Shown here one piece after another: positions 1 to 6,462 of a stretch of 6,493 nucleotides of DNA (position 1 is its first letter; the number at the start of each line of letters is the position of its first letter). The stretch lies in NCBI GenBank assembly GCA_030666765.1, contig DAOUXE010000067.1:1-6493 (forward strand). The letters are read 5' to 3'. A program made the translations under genes and the position numbers. The notes beneath the pieces are model-generated. The model ran no database searches. It saw nothing but the letters and a program-made list of their open reading frames with translations, and was not told where the DNA came from. The DNA is from Methanosarcinales archaeon (GTDB lineage: Archaea; Halobacteriota; Methanosarcinia; Methanosarcinales; Methanogasteraceae).

Positions 1-1
1 A

Positions 2-319
2 ATGGTTGGACAAGTGAGTTCTATTGGGGAAGAAACTGTGAGATTAATATTGTCTGACTCAGAACTCCGAATGAGCGGCTCTACGCACGATCATACCGTT
101 TATACTGTGCACACCGTGCAGCCCCAAAAAAGTAATAAAACAGAACAAGAACGATCCACTCTTTGCTTCAAAGAGATGTTATTAATTAGCTGCCGACTTG
201 CTTCTGAAGTCGCTCCCAGTTTAACCGAGTTAAGATTTTATCCGGGAGGAGCATCCCAAATATATGCCACCGGAAGTAATGTTTCAGTGCGTTGTCTTTT
301 AACGGCAGTGAAACAATAG
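2..319 (+). CDS. Hypothetical protein, possibly a 3' gene fragment
   Basis: The frame opens with ATG at the second base of the window and ends with TAG, giving at most 105 residues; the true gene may begin before the window. I do not recognise the family. The protein alternates short beta-like stretches (SIGEETVRLILSDSELRMS near residues 7-25; LTELRFYPGG near 74-83) with a polar, probably disordered middle (PQKSNKTEQER, 41-51). There is no signal peptide, membrane segment or metal motif. The last ~55 residues (a helix-like CFKEMLLISCRLA, then strands) vaguely recall the C-terminal half of a sliding-clamp (PCNA-like) domain, but no diagnostic motif supports this. The DNA is more AT-rich than the dehydratase and pmbA genes. 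About 180 bp separate its stop from the preferred methyltransferase start. Confidence 0.4.
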   Translation: MVGQVSSIGEETVRLILSDSELRMSGSTHDHTVYTVHTVQPQKSNKTEQERSTLCFKEMLLISCRLASEVAPSLTELRFYPGGASQIYATGSNVSVRCLLTAVKQ

Positions 320-498
320 TGGTTCACGCCCATTAAAAAATATCAAGCAGGGTAACATCATGAAGGGTGGTTGAGGGGTGAGGGCAAGTCCGGGACAAAC
401 ATGGACCTGTGTTTAACTCAACGTCCAATAAAAGGATGATAAAGTTGGATAATAAACGACGCGGCACAAAGACAAGTTCTTTCGGCACATCAGGTAGA
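320..498. other. Intergenic leader before the methyltransferase
   Basis: This gap holds no convincing gene. An A-rich stretch, ATTAAAAAATATC (333-345), is a possible TATA element for the downstream methyltransferase. A purine-rich GAGGGGTGAGGG (374-385) resembles a ribosome-binding site but precedes only a 12-codon frame from ATG 401 to TGA 439. The methyltransferase frame stays open back to a GTG at 409, so part of this gap could be coding if translation begins there. Confidence 0.35.
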
Positions 499-1371
499 AT
501 GAACCACGATTCTACAGCATTTTATACGAGCAAGCTGTACGAAAGTCTACCGAAGGAGGAGAAGGTCGGATACGTGGAAAACCCGATCCTTCCCGAATCC
601 TTGAACGGAATTATCCGGAAATCCTCCGAATCAATGGACGAACTGCCAGATAGCAGCGTTCACCTGATGGTAACCTCTCCACCCTACAATGTCGGAAAGG
701 AATACGATGAGAACTTAACTCTCGAAAACTACCGCGAATTCCTGAAGCGAGTATGGGGTGAGGTTCACAGAGTCCTTGTGCCAGGCGGACGCGCCTGCAT
801 CAACGTTGCAAACCTTGGAAGAAAGCCATACATCCCGCTTCACGCAATGATTGCCGAGGACATGATCGAACTCGGATTTCTGATGCGAGGTGAGGTCATC
901 TGGGATAAGGCGTCCAGCGCAGGTTCCTCCACCGCATGGGGGAGCTGGCAGTCCGCTTCAAACCCGACGCTCCGGGACGTGCATGAATATATCCTGATCT
1001 TCTCCAAAAACACATTCGGTAGGAAGAATCCTCTGAAACGAGAGAACACGATATCACGGGACGAATTTCTCGAGCTTACAAAGAGCATCTGGACATTTCC
1101 GTCGGAATCTGCAAAGAAAATCGGGCATCCGGCACCGTTTCCGGTGGAACTGCCTTACCGGACGATTCAGCTATATACGTTCGAGGGTGAGGTCGTTCTA
1201 GACCCGTTTATGGGGAGCGGGCAGACCGCGATCGCAGCGATAAAGGCGAACCGCCGTTACGTTGGCTACGAGATCGATTGTGAGTATGCGAAGCTTGCAG
1301 ATAAGCGGGCTAAGGAGTTTCGATTGGAGTTCGACTCTCCGAAGCTCTCTGATTTCGCAGAGACTCAATAA
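499..1371 (+). CDS. Beta-class site-specific DNA methyltransferase, probably N4-cytosine
   Basis: This enzyme transfers a methyl group from S-adenosylmethionine to an exocyclic amino group in a specific DNA sequence. With the start at ATG 499 it has 290 residues. Catalytic motif IV, TSPPYN, lies at about 59-64. The SAM-binding motif [10 protein letters not shown], lies at about 235-243, followed by GYEID (motif II) at about 256-260. Motif IV before motif I defines the beta class, and SPPY (rather than DPPY) is usual for N4-cytosine enzymes, though some SPPY enzymes methylate adenine. The region between (about 120-215) should hold target recognition. The frame is open to GTG 409 and ATG 436, but those residues are low-complexity and polar. 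As I remember the family, similarity begins near MNHDS, and AGGT lies just before ATG 499. A GTG at 574 behind AAGGAGGA (553-560) is also in frame. No restriction nuclease is visible nearby. Confidence 0.9.
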   Translation: MNHDSTAFYTSKLYESLPKEEKVGYVENPILPESLNGIIRKSSESMDELPDSSVHLMVTSPPYNVGKEYDENLTLENYREFLKRVWGEVHRVLVPGGRACINVANLGRKPYIPLHAMIAEDMIELGFLMRGEVIWDKASSAGSSTAWGSWQSASNPTLRDVHEYILIFSKNTFGRKNPLKRENTISRDEFLELTKSIWTFPSESAKKIGHPAPFPVELPYRTIQLYTFEGEVVLDPFMGSGQTAIAAIKANRRYVGYEIDCEYAKLADKRAKEFRLEFDSPKLSDFAETQ

Positions 1372-2594
1372 GAACCCCGCGGGTCCGCGATCTCCCCCGC
1401 AAGCGCAGTCGCAGCCGCGGTCTCTGGCGACGCAATATAGATGAATCCGCCTGTGCCCATCCGTCCCTTGAAGTTGCGGTTGGCTGTCGAGAGACAGACC
1501 TCGCCCTCGCCGAGCACGCCCTGATGCGCACCAAGGCACGGACCGCATCCGGGCGGGAGTATCACAGCGCCTGCTGAAAGGAGCGTGCTTGCAACTCCGG
1601 TCTCAATTGCGGCCAGAAGCACCGATCTGGATGCGGGCGCAATGATCGTCCGAACAGCGACATGCTTCCCGCGGAGAATCTCCGCAGCCGCGTTCAGGTC
1701 ATCGAGCCTGCCGTTCGTGCACGATCCGATAAAGACCTGATCAACATGAGTCCCCAGAACGTCGGTCACAGGATGCACGTTGTCAACAGCATGGGGAAGT
1801 GCGACCTGCGGTGGAAGATCTGCCACATCAAAGAAGAGTTCGTCAACGTACGTCGCATCAGAGTCAGCATAGACGCAATTGGATTGCTCTCCTGTGAAAC
1901 CAAACGTCACATCGTCCGGAGGGACGATTCCTGCCTTTGCGCCCATCTCAACACCCATGTTGCAGAGCGTCATTCTGCCTGCAATCGAGAGATCTGCGAT
2001 TGTTTTGCCATAATACTCAATCGCCCTGTATGTTGCGCCCCCTGCGCCGACTCTGCATATAATATGCAGTGTAACGTCCTTTGCGCTCACCATATCCGGG
2101 AGCGCGCCGTCCACCGTGATTCTGATCGACTGCGGCACCTTGAACCAGAGCTTGCCGGATGCGAAGACCTCTGCCATCTCGGTTGCGCCGATTCCCGTTC
2201 CGAACGCTCCGAGCGCGCCGTACGTGCATGAATGCGAGTCTGCGCCGACGATCAACATTCCGGGGCGTGCGAACCGCTCTGCCATAACCTGGTGGCAGAT
2301 GCCCTCACCGATCTCGAACAGGTTAGAGATCCCCTGATCTCGCGCCCACTCCCGTATCATGCGCTGAAGCTCTGATGTGGTCTCCTTATTTGACGGTACA
2401 ATGTGATCGAACGGGATCACAATCCGGTCGGGATTCCAGACCCTGCCTGCACCCATCTCTGTGAATGCTTTGACAGCTAGCACGCTCGTTCCGTCGTGCG
2501 CCATCGCACAGTCGATATCTGCGAGCACGAAGTCGCCAGCCAGTGCCTCGGTTTCTGATGCCCGGCTCAGTATCTTTTCGCTGATTGTTGGGAT
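1365..2594 (-). CDS. Homoaconitase / 3-isopropylmalate dehydratase large subunit (aconitase family)
   Basis: This is the catalytic iron-sulphur subunit of a two-subunit hydro-lyase that isomerises a 2-hydroxy-tricarboxylate by dehydration and rehydration (leucine, lysine or coenzyme B synthesis in archaea). Counting from GTG 2528, the [4Fe-4S] ligands are C270 (IGSCTNGR), C328 and C331 (PGCGPCLG). The substrate/cluster signature [18 protein letters not shown] spans 95-112 and [11 protein letters not shown] spans 348-358. GTG 2528 gives 387 residues but cuts off the conserved segment [10 protein letters not shown], which continues in frame upstream to about 2585. An in-frame TAG lies at 2616-2618, and there is no ATG, GTG or TTG between it and that segment. 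I place the start tentatively at AUC 2592-2594, six bases after AGGGGG (2601-2606). The small subunit is not in the window, so leuC, hacA and aksD cannot be told apart. The 3' end overlaps the convergent methyltransferase by 7 bp. Confidence 0.9.
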   Translation of the reverse strand: MPTISEKILSRASETEALAGDFVLADIDCAMAHDGTSVLAVKAFTEMGAGRVWNPDRIVIPFDHIVPSNKETTSELQRMIREWARDQGISNLFEIGEGICHQVMAERFARPGMLIVGADSHSCTYGALGAFGTGIGATEMAEVFASGKLWFKVPQSIRITVDGALPDMVSAKDVTLHIICRVGAGGATYRAIEYYGKTIADLSIAGRMTLCNMGVEMGAKAGIVPPDDVTFGFTGEQSNCVYADSDATYVDELFFDVADLPPQVALPHAVDNVHPVTDVLGTHVDQVFIGSCTNGRLDDLNAAAEILRGKHVAVRTIIAPASRSVLLAAIETGVASTLLSAGAVILPPGCGPCLGAHQGVLGEGEVCLSTANRNFKGRMGTGGFIYIASPETAAATALAGEIADPRGSY

Positions 2595-2624
2595 GTTATG
2601 CCCCCTGGTGGATTGCTATTGCTG
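2296..2624 (-). repeat. Duplicated dehydratase 5' end, intact copy
   Basis: This stretch aligns base for base, with almost no gaps, to about 4497-4825 in the same orientation. By eye identity is about three quarters or more, with shared blocks such as GTGATCGAACGGGATCAC and TCAGTATCTTTTCGCTGATT (plus-strand reading). It covers the ribosome-binding region and the first ~100 codons of the dehydratase, ending at the codons for EGIC. Similarity on the upstream side fades at the aminotransferase stop codon. Confidence 0.85.
2601..2606 (-). promoter_or_regulatory. Ribosome-binding site-like AGGGGG before the dehydratase
   Basis: AGGGGG on the minus strand lies six bases before an in-frame AUC (2592-2594) and about 22 bases before the conserved ISEK residues. 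The decayed second copy has GGGAGG in nearly the same place (4804-4809). The shared purine block suggests that translation begins just after it, although neither copy has a standard start codon there. Confidence 0.4.
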
Positions 2625-2625
2625 G

Positions 2626-3876
2626 TCATAGCGTTTTTATGATATTTGCTAATCGTTCTATCCCTTCTTCAATTTTTGTTTCATCCGAATTTGAAAAATT
2701 TAATCTTAACGTATTATTCCCGCCCCCATCAACATAGAATGCGTTTCCGGGCACGAATGCGACGTTTTCTTGTATTGCAAGATTGAACAAGTCTAATGAT
2801 GAAATCCTCTCCGGAAGTGTTATCCATAAAAACATCCCCCCATCAGGTTCTGTGCATCTGATTTCCTCTGGAAAGTGTTCTGTTATCATAGACACCATCA
2901 AGTCTCTCCGTTTTTTATAAGCATCTCTTATTCTCATTATATGTCTATCAATATCATTATCGATCAAATATTGATAAATCACCCTCTGCGAAAGCTGATT
3001 TGAATGGAGGTCAGACGCCTGCTTTGCGACGATTATCCGTTCCATAATATCTTTTTTTGCGCAGATCCATCCGAGCCTCAATCCCGGCGCTATGATTTTT
3101 GAAAATGTGCCTAATAGAATTATATTATCTTCTATGTAAGTACCCATCGAAGGCAAATCTTCCCCTATAAACCTTAATTCGCCATAAGGATCGTCCTCAA
3201 TAAAAATCACACCATGTTTTTTAAGGATATCGGCAACATCCCTCCTTTTTTGCCCGGAATAGGTGATTCCTGAAGGGTTCTGAAAATTGGGGACTGTGTA
3301 AAATAGTTTTATTCCACCCCCTCTGAATGTTGTTTCGAGCAAATCCGTATCTATTCCGTCATCAAGCAGCGGTATGGATCGATATATTGGTTCATACATA
3401 GAAAGTGCCTGTATGGCACCCAGATAGCCCGGGCGTTCCATAACAATCTGATCCCCTTTGTCTAAAAATACCTTACCAATCAAGTCAATGCCCTGCTGCG
3501 AACCATTTGTAATCAATATCTCGTCAGGACCTACTTTTAACCCTTTTTTCGTACGATATCTCTCAGCAATATATTCTCTCAAAGGCAAATAACCTTCAGT
3601 CGTGCTGTACTGAAGAACATTCGCGCAATCTTCCTCTAAAACTTTTGAAGATGCGTTTGCAATCTCTTTCACCGGAAAAAACTTGGGATTTGGAAGTCCG
3701 CCTGCAAATGATATCGTCTCTGGATTCTCTGTAACTCTTAATATCTCTCTGATACACGACTTATGGGCGGTATCCATCCTATTTGCAAACAGTTTGTCGT
3801 TCAACAATCTTTTCCTCGCTCTCAATTGAAATGTGTCTTCTACCATCCGTCTGATTAAGTCCCGAGCCGAGGTCAC
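2626..3876 (-). CDS. Fold-type I PLP aminotransferase, 2-aminoadipate (LysN/ARO8) type
   Basis: This enzyme moves an amino group between an amino acid and a 2-oxoacid using pyridoxal phosphate. It has 416 residues from GTG 3876. Recognisable elements are SFAGGLPNPKFFPV (56-69), typical of the LysN/ARO8 group; NGSQQGIDL (124-132), the phosphate-binding loop; PNFQNPSG (196-203); EDDPYGE (227-233); GTFSKIIAPGLRLGW (256-270) with K260 as the PLP lysine; and R391 (LRLNFS) for the substrate carboxylate. The family includes 2-aminoadipate, aromatic and branched-chain enzymes, so the substrate is not settled. The GTG overlaps the flavodoxin stop as GTGA, indicating translational coupling; ATG 3849 (residue 10) is an alternative start. 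The DNA is markedly AT-rich compared with the dehydratase and pmbA, suggesting separate origin. Its TGA (2626-2628) sits about 31 bp before the dehydratase start. Confidence 0.92.
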   Translation of the reverse strand: MTSARDLIRRMVEDTFQLRARKRLLNDKLFANRMDTAHKSCIREILRVTENPETISFAGGLPNPKFFPVKEIANASSKVLEEDCANVLQYSTTEGYLPLREYIAERYRTKKGLKVGPDEILITNGSQQGIDLIGKVFLDKGDQIVMERPGYLGAIQALSMYEPIYRSIPLLDDGIDTDLLETTFRGGGIKLFYTVPNFQNPSGITYSGQKRRDVADILKKHGVIFIEDDPYGELRFIGEDLPSMGTYIEDNIILLGTFSKIIAPGLRLGWICAKKDIMERIIVAKQASDLHSNQLSQRVIYQYLIDNDIDRHIMRIRDAYKKRRDLMVSMITEHFPEEIRCTEPDGGMFLWITLPERISSLDLFNLAIQENVAFVPGNAFYVDGGGNNTLRLNFSNSDETKIEEGIERLANIIKTL

Positions 3877-4370
3877 TTTTCATTTTCCATCATCTCTCTT
3901 GCGAACTCGCGCGCACGCTCCAGTCGTGCGGCATCCGGTTGCCCTCTGGTCGTGGGACCCATCTCTCCAAAATAGCGTAATTTAGGGTCAGGACTCTTCA
4001 ACAACATATCTATTACGCCTTGAGCAAGTTCTCCCTGGCAGTTAAACATACCTATCAGATTCGCTCCGGCTGCCGCTTCCTTACATTTCGCAAGCCATTC
4101 TCGAAGATCTTCCAAATCTTCAGGTGCCCCATGCGTTATGAAGAGAGCAACATTTTTACCCTTGCATTGTTTCTCTAAAAAGCTCTTCGCTTCTTCAGGT
4201 GCCCCAAATCCATGAATCGGAAAGCCAACGAAAGCAAGATCATACCTTTCAAGATTATCGATCTCACTTAGTTCCCCCATCTCTTTTTCATCTTGTACTT
4301 CCTGAAAAATGGCTTCAGCGACCTTCCTGGTATTCCCTGTCTGAGACATGTACGCGATTAAAACTTTCAT
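3873..4370 (-). CDS. Flavodoxin family protein
   Basis: This is a soluble FMN-binding electron carrier or flavoprotein domain of 165 residues. The FMN phosphate loop SQTGNT is at 9-14, after the first strand (KVLIAYM). The second flavin loop is GFPIHGFGAPEEAKSF (49-64), and a third conserved loop, LFITHGAPED, is at 76-85. The C-terminal part (FNCQGELAQ at 109-117; GPTTRGQPD at 138-146) matches a subgroup of short flavodoxins found in anaerobes, some linked to bilin reduction (BilS), but that role cannot be assumed here. The frame is open to GTG 4448, yet ATG 4370 is the clear start: GGAGGT lies six bases upstream and the extra 26 residues are not flavodoxin-like. It is first in the minus-strand unit and overlaps the aminotransferase by four bases. 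A shared flavin- or redox-linked reaction with the aminotransferase is possible but unproven. Confidence 0.9.
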   Translation of the reverse strand: MKVLIAYMSQTGNTRKVAEAIFQEVQDEKEMGELSEIDNLERYDLAFVGFPIHGFGAPEEAKSFLEKQCKGKNVALFITHGAPEDLEDLREWLAKCKEAAAGANLIGMFNCQGELAQGVIDMLLKSPDPKLRYFGEMGPTTRGQPDAARLERAREFAREMMENEK

Positions 4371-4376
4371 CTCCAT

Positions 4377-4382
4377 ACCTCC
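4377..4382 (-). promoter_or_regulatory. Ribosome-binding site of the flavodoxin gene
   Basis: GGAGGT on the minus strand ends six bases before ATG 4370. It abuts another in-frame ATG (4374-4376) with no spacing, so it selects the downstream ATG and fixes the flavodoxin start. Confidence 0.8.
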
Positions 4383-4450
4383 TTTGTAAAGGTTTTCCAC
4401 GAACGGATGGAACTTAATCTCCCCCCTCATAAGGGTTTCCCCTATCACTA

Positions 4451-4464
4451 TATATAATTATATA
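4451..4464 (-). promoter_or_regulatory. Archaeal TATA element for the flavodoxin-aminotransferase unit
   Basis: TATATAATTATATA is a perfect 14-bp palindrome and the most AT-rich spot in the region. Transcription toward the flavodoxin would be expected to start about 25 bases beyond its centre, near 4430, leaving a leader of about 60 bases that contains GGAGGT. Because it is symmetric it could also fire the other way, but no plus-strand gene follows within 400 bp. It marks the edge of the AT-rich segment, close to where the broken dehydratase copy ends. Confidence 0.6.
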
Positions 4465-4496
4465 ACTCATGGAACAAAGGTATTGGGGCTATGGGC

Positions 4497-4799
4497 ACAG
4501 ATGCCCTCACCCATCTCGAAGAAGTTGGCTATTTCCTGATTTCGCGCCCATTCCCACACCTTCCGGTGGAGTTTTAATGTCGTCTCCTTGTTCGACAGGA
4601 CGATGTGATCGAACGGGATCACGATCCGATCAGGATTTTAGACCTCGCCTGCGCCCATCTCTTCAAACGCCCGTATCGCAAGCACGCTGGTTCCGTCGTG
4701 CGCCATCGCACAGTCGATCCATGCTATCACGAAGTCACCAGCCCGCGCATCGGTGCCTGACGCCCGACTCAGTATCTTTTCGCTGATTGATTGATATAT
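4497..4799 (-). pseudogene. Truncated second copy of the dehydratase large subunit (N-terminal ~100 codons)
   Basis: In one minus-strand frame this reads [11 protein letters not shown], then a stretch with [24 protein letters not shown], a stop TAA (4638-4640) where the intact protein has Trp, then [24 protein letters not shown] and EMGEGIC. Similarity to the intact gene stops at about 4497, and the frame closes with TGA at 4468-4470. All catalytic cysteines are missing, so it cannot be an active enzyme. Changes such as IVPSN to IVLSN show relaxed constraint, but the frame is otherwise kept, so the duplication or decay is fairly recent, or gene conversion has occurred. Like the intact copy it has a purine block (GGGAGG, 4804-4809) but no ATG, GTG or TTG before ISEK. 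It lies head-to-head with pmbA, probably the ancestral position of the dehydratase gene. Confidence 0.85.
4790..4799 (+). promoter_or_regulatory. Possible TATA box for pmbA
   Basis: ATTGATATATCC contains the symmetric GATATATC (4792-4799), which would place a plus-strand transcript start near 4820 and give a leader of 55-80 bases before pmbA. It overlaps the start region of the dehydratase relic, so it may be coincidental. A second weak candidate, AAAGCCTTATG around 4868-4878, would fit a leaderless start at ATG 4903. Confidence 0.25.
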
Positions 4800-4875
4800 C
4801 CTGCCTCCCGGATTAGGTTGTTGCTGCCGGGGCGTCTTAATTTGTTCATGCGGATGCGCAGCAGGCAAAAGCCTT

Positions 4876-6216
4876 ATGCCGAGCCCACAACAACCATATC
4901 TCATGATCTTCGCAGCATCCCGGGCGCTCGAATGCGCATATCGTGCAGGTGCGGATGAGGTCGAGGTGTACTGCACCACTGACCGGTCGGTGAGTATCAA
5001 TACAAAGCTCGAGCAGATCGAGTACGCTAGTGAGTCGCTCACACGTGGCATCGGAATCCGCGCTATCGTCGCTGGTGCTGTCGGATTTTCGAGTACAAAC
5101 GATGAAAAGACAATCGAGCATGCATCCGAACTCGCGGTGACCTCGGCACGTGCATCCCAGCCAGACCAGGACTGGAGCAGCCTACCGACCCGCAGCACAT
5201 ACCCTGCGGTTCACGGTGTATTCGATTCCGCTATTGCCGGAATCGAACTCTCTCGGTGCGTCGAGCTTGCTGTCGAGATGATCCGTGGCGTTACGTCCAC
5301 AGGCGCAACCCCGACATCGGGCGGGCTCGCAGTCTCGACTGGCACAAGTCACATCAGGAATACGAACGGTATCGAGCATACCGAGGAGGGGACATCGATC
5401 TCCGCATTCATCGAGTGCATCGTGAAGGGCGGGGCAGGCATAGCCACTGCTTATGACTTTGATGTCTCAAGGAGCCTTGATATCGATGCATTCGAGGTCG
5501 GGAGGCGTGCAGGTGAGCTTGCGAAGCAGTCATTGCACGGCGGGAGCATAGAGCCCAAAAAGATGACGGTTCTCTTTGGTCCGCTCGCAATCGCCGACAT
5601 CCTCGAATACACGTTTATACCCTCACTTAGCGCGGATAACGTGCAGAAAGGGCGGTCGATGCTCTCAGAGGTCGGGGCAGTGGTAGGGGCAGGTGAACTG
5701 AATATTACCGATGATGGCTTGCGCAGGTGCGGAATCGGAACTGCGCAGTCTGACGACGAGGGGACGCCATCGCAAAAGACAACGATTCTCAAAGACGGGA
5801 TTCTGGAGGGGCACCTGTATGATGCGTACACGGCAGGAAAGGCAGACGCCGACGCTGTGAGCACTGGAAATGCGGTGCGTTCCGGATATGGTGCAACACC
5901 GACAATCGGCGTGCGCAATCTTGTGCTTGAGTATCCTGCAAGCGATGTTGTCGCTGAGACCACAAGTGGTGTTTTGATTCACTCGGTGATCGGCGCACAC
6001 ACTGCAAACCAGTATTCAGGGGACTTCTCAATAGAAGCCCGCAATTCTTTTCTGGTAGAGAATGGGGCGGTTACAAAGCCTATAAAATCGATCATGATCG
6101 CTGGAAATATCTTTGATCTGCTCAAAAAGATTGATGGTGCAGGAACAGACGTCCGTGCTGTCGGAGAGATCATTGTGCCGACGTTACGTATCTCTGATGT
6201 ACAAGTCATCGGGTGA
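4876..6216 (+). CDS. pmbA: PmbA/TldE-type subunit of the TldD/TldE metalloprotease family
   Basis: TldD and TldE (PmbA) form a heteromeric cytosolic protease that trims unfolded or peptide substrates. TldD carries the zinc HExxxH motif; TldE lacks it but lines the chamber. Here the matching stretch is ADILEYTF (240-247) with no HExxxH, and the order of conserved blocks is TldE-like: AGADEVEVY (24-32), [11 protein letters not shown] (54-64), [11 protein letters not shown] (170-180), DEGTPSQKT (294-302), [10 protein letters not shown] (314-323), [11 protein letters not shown] (329-339) and [10 protein letters not shown] (407-416). The length, 446 residues, matches E. coli PmbA (about 450). ATG 4876 is the longest start; ATG 4903 (residue 10) fits the usual family N-terminus better, and neither has a strong ribosome-binding site. 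No tldD is in the window. It is divergent from the dehydratase relic, and a DUF1648 relic follows 39 bp after its stop. Confidence 0.93.
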   Translation: MPSPQQPYLMIFAASRALECAYRAGADEVEVYCTTDRSVSINTKLEQIEYASESLTRGIGIRAIVAGAVGFSSTNDEKTIEHASELAVTSARASQPDQDWSSLPTRSTYPAVHGVFDSAIAGIELSRCVELAVEMIRGVTSTGATPTSGGLAVSTGTSHIRNTNGIEHTEEGTSISAFIECIVKGGAGIATAYDFDVSRSLDIDAFEVGRRAGELAKQSLHGGSIEPKKMTVLFGPLAIADILEYTFIPSLSADNVQKGRSMLSEVGAVVGAGELNITDDGLRRCGIGTAQSDDEGTPSQKTTILKDGILEGHLYDAYTAGKADADAVSTGNAVRSGYGATPTIGVRNLVLEYPASDVVAETTSGVLIHSVIGAHTANQYSGDFSIEARNSFLVENGAVTKPIKSIMIAGNIFDLLKKIDGAGTDVRAVGEIIVPTLRISDVQVIG

Positions 6217-6255
6217 AACGCGAAACTTCGGACGGACAGGGCGGGGACGATTCCG

Positions 6256-6462
6256 GTGAAGAAACGGACATCATTACTGATACGGTCGATACTTCTGAAT
6301 CTGCTCTTGGTCGTTGCATCATGAGCAACCGTCCTTCATTACTATCCCCTACTTCCCGAAGAAGTTCCAACGCATTATGGTCTTCAAGGACCGCCTGATT
6401 CGTGGGGGGACAAGAGTGCAATCTTCTCCGTACCCGCTGTCCAGACATCCAAACACTGCTGA
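6256..6462 (+). pseudogene. Broken DUF1648-type membrane protein gene
   Basis: From GTG 6256, preceded by GGGG at 6243-6246, the frame reads a short basic N-terminus (KKR), a hydrophobic stretch (LLIRSILLNLLLVVAS), a TGA stop at 6322-6324, then ATVLHYYPLLPEEVPTHYGL and GPPDSWGDKSAIFSVPAV, ending at TGA 6460-6462. The pattern LP-x-x-VPTH-Y/F-G-x-x-G-x-PD-x-WG-x-K directly after a membrane helix is the DUF1648 signature. That domain occurs in small or multi-pass membrane proteins, including SdpI-like ones, of mostly unknown role. The first TGA interrupts the end of the predicted helix, and the second removes the further helices normally expected. I therefore call it a pseudogene. A sequencing error at 6322-6324 could instead account for the first stop. 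The frame is the same as pmbA, 13 codons past its stop. Confidence 0.7.

Larger units (their letters stand above)
2626..4470 (-). other. AT-rich flavodoxin-aminotransferase segment flanked by duplicated dehydratase 5' ends
   Basis: This segment carries its own promoter and two overlapping genes. It differs visibly in base composition from both sides. At one edge the intact dehydratase begins almost at the aminotransferase stop; at the other, the decayed dehydratase copy stops abruptly near 4497. I see no integrase, transposase or terminal inverted repeats, so this is an inferred inserted or recombined cassette rather than a recognised mobile element. Confidence 0.45.

Noticed and set aside
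401..439. A 12-codon frame behind a GAGGGGTGAGGG purine block, a possible leader peptide for the methyltransferase
   Set aside because: The spacing from the purine block to the ATG is about 15 bases, and the peptide shows no attenuation-like features.
1662..2231. A 189-codon plus-strand open frame opposite the dehydratase
   Set aside because: It is antisense to a strongly conserved enzyme and has no recognisable protein features; it is a typical GC-rich shadow frame.
4432..4443. A small AGGG-GAAA-CCCT hairpin upstream of the flavodoxin gene (minus strand)
   Set aside because: The stem is only four base pairs, and it falls at about the expected transcription start, so it is probably not in the mRNA as a whole.
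4638..5198. A 186-codon minus-strand open frame spanning the dehydratase relic and the start of pmbA
   Set aside because: Only its last ~55 codons resemble a protein family (the relic N-terminus); the rest is antisense to well-conserved pmbA sequence.
5221..5247. A perfect 10-bp inverted repeat (TTCGATTCCG / CGGAATCGAA, 7-base loop)
   Set aside because: It lies inside conserved pmbA coding sequence. One such repeat in a window this size is within rough chance expectation, and nothing links it to a tRNA or attachment site.
6213..6398. A 61-codon plus-strand frame overlapping the pmbA stop as GTGA, with an acidic N-terminus
   Set aside because: The DUF1648 signature lies in the neighbouring frame of the same DNA, so this frame is better explained as its shadow.
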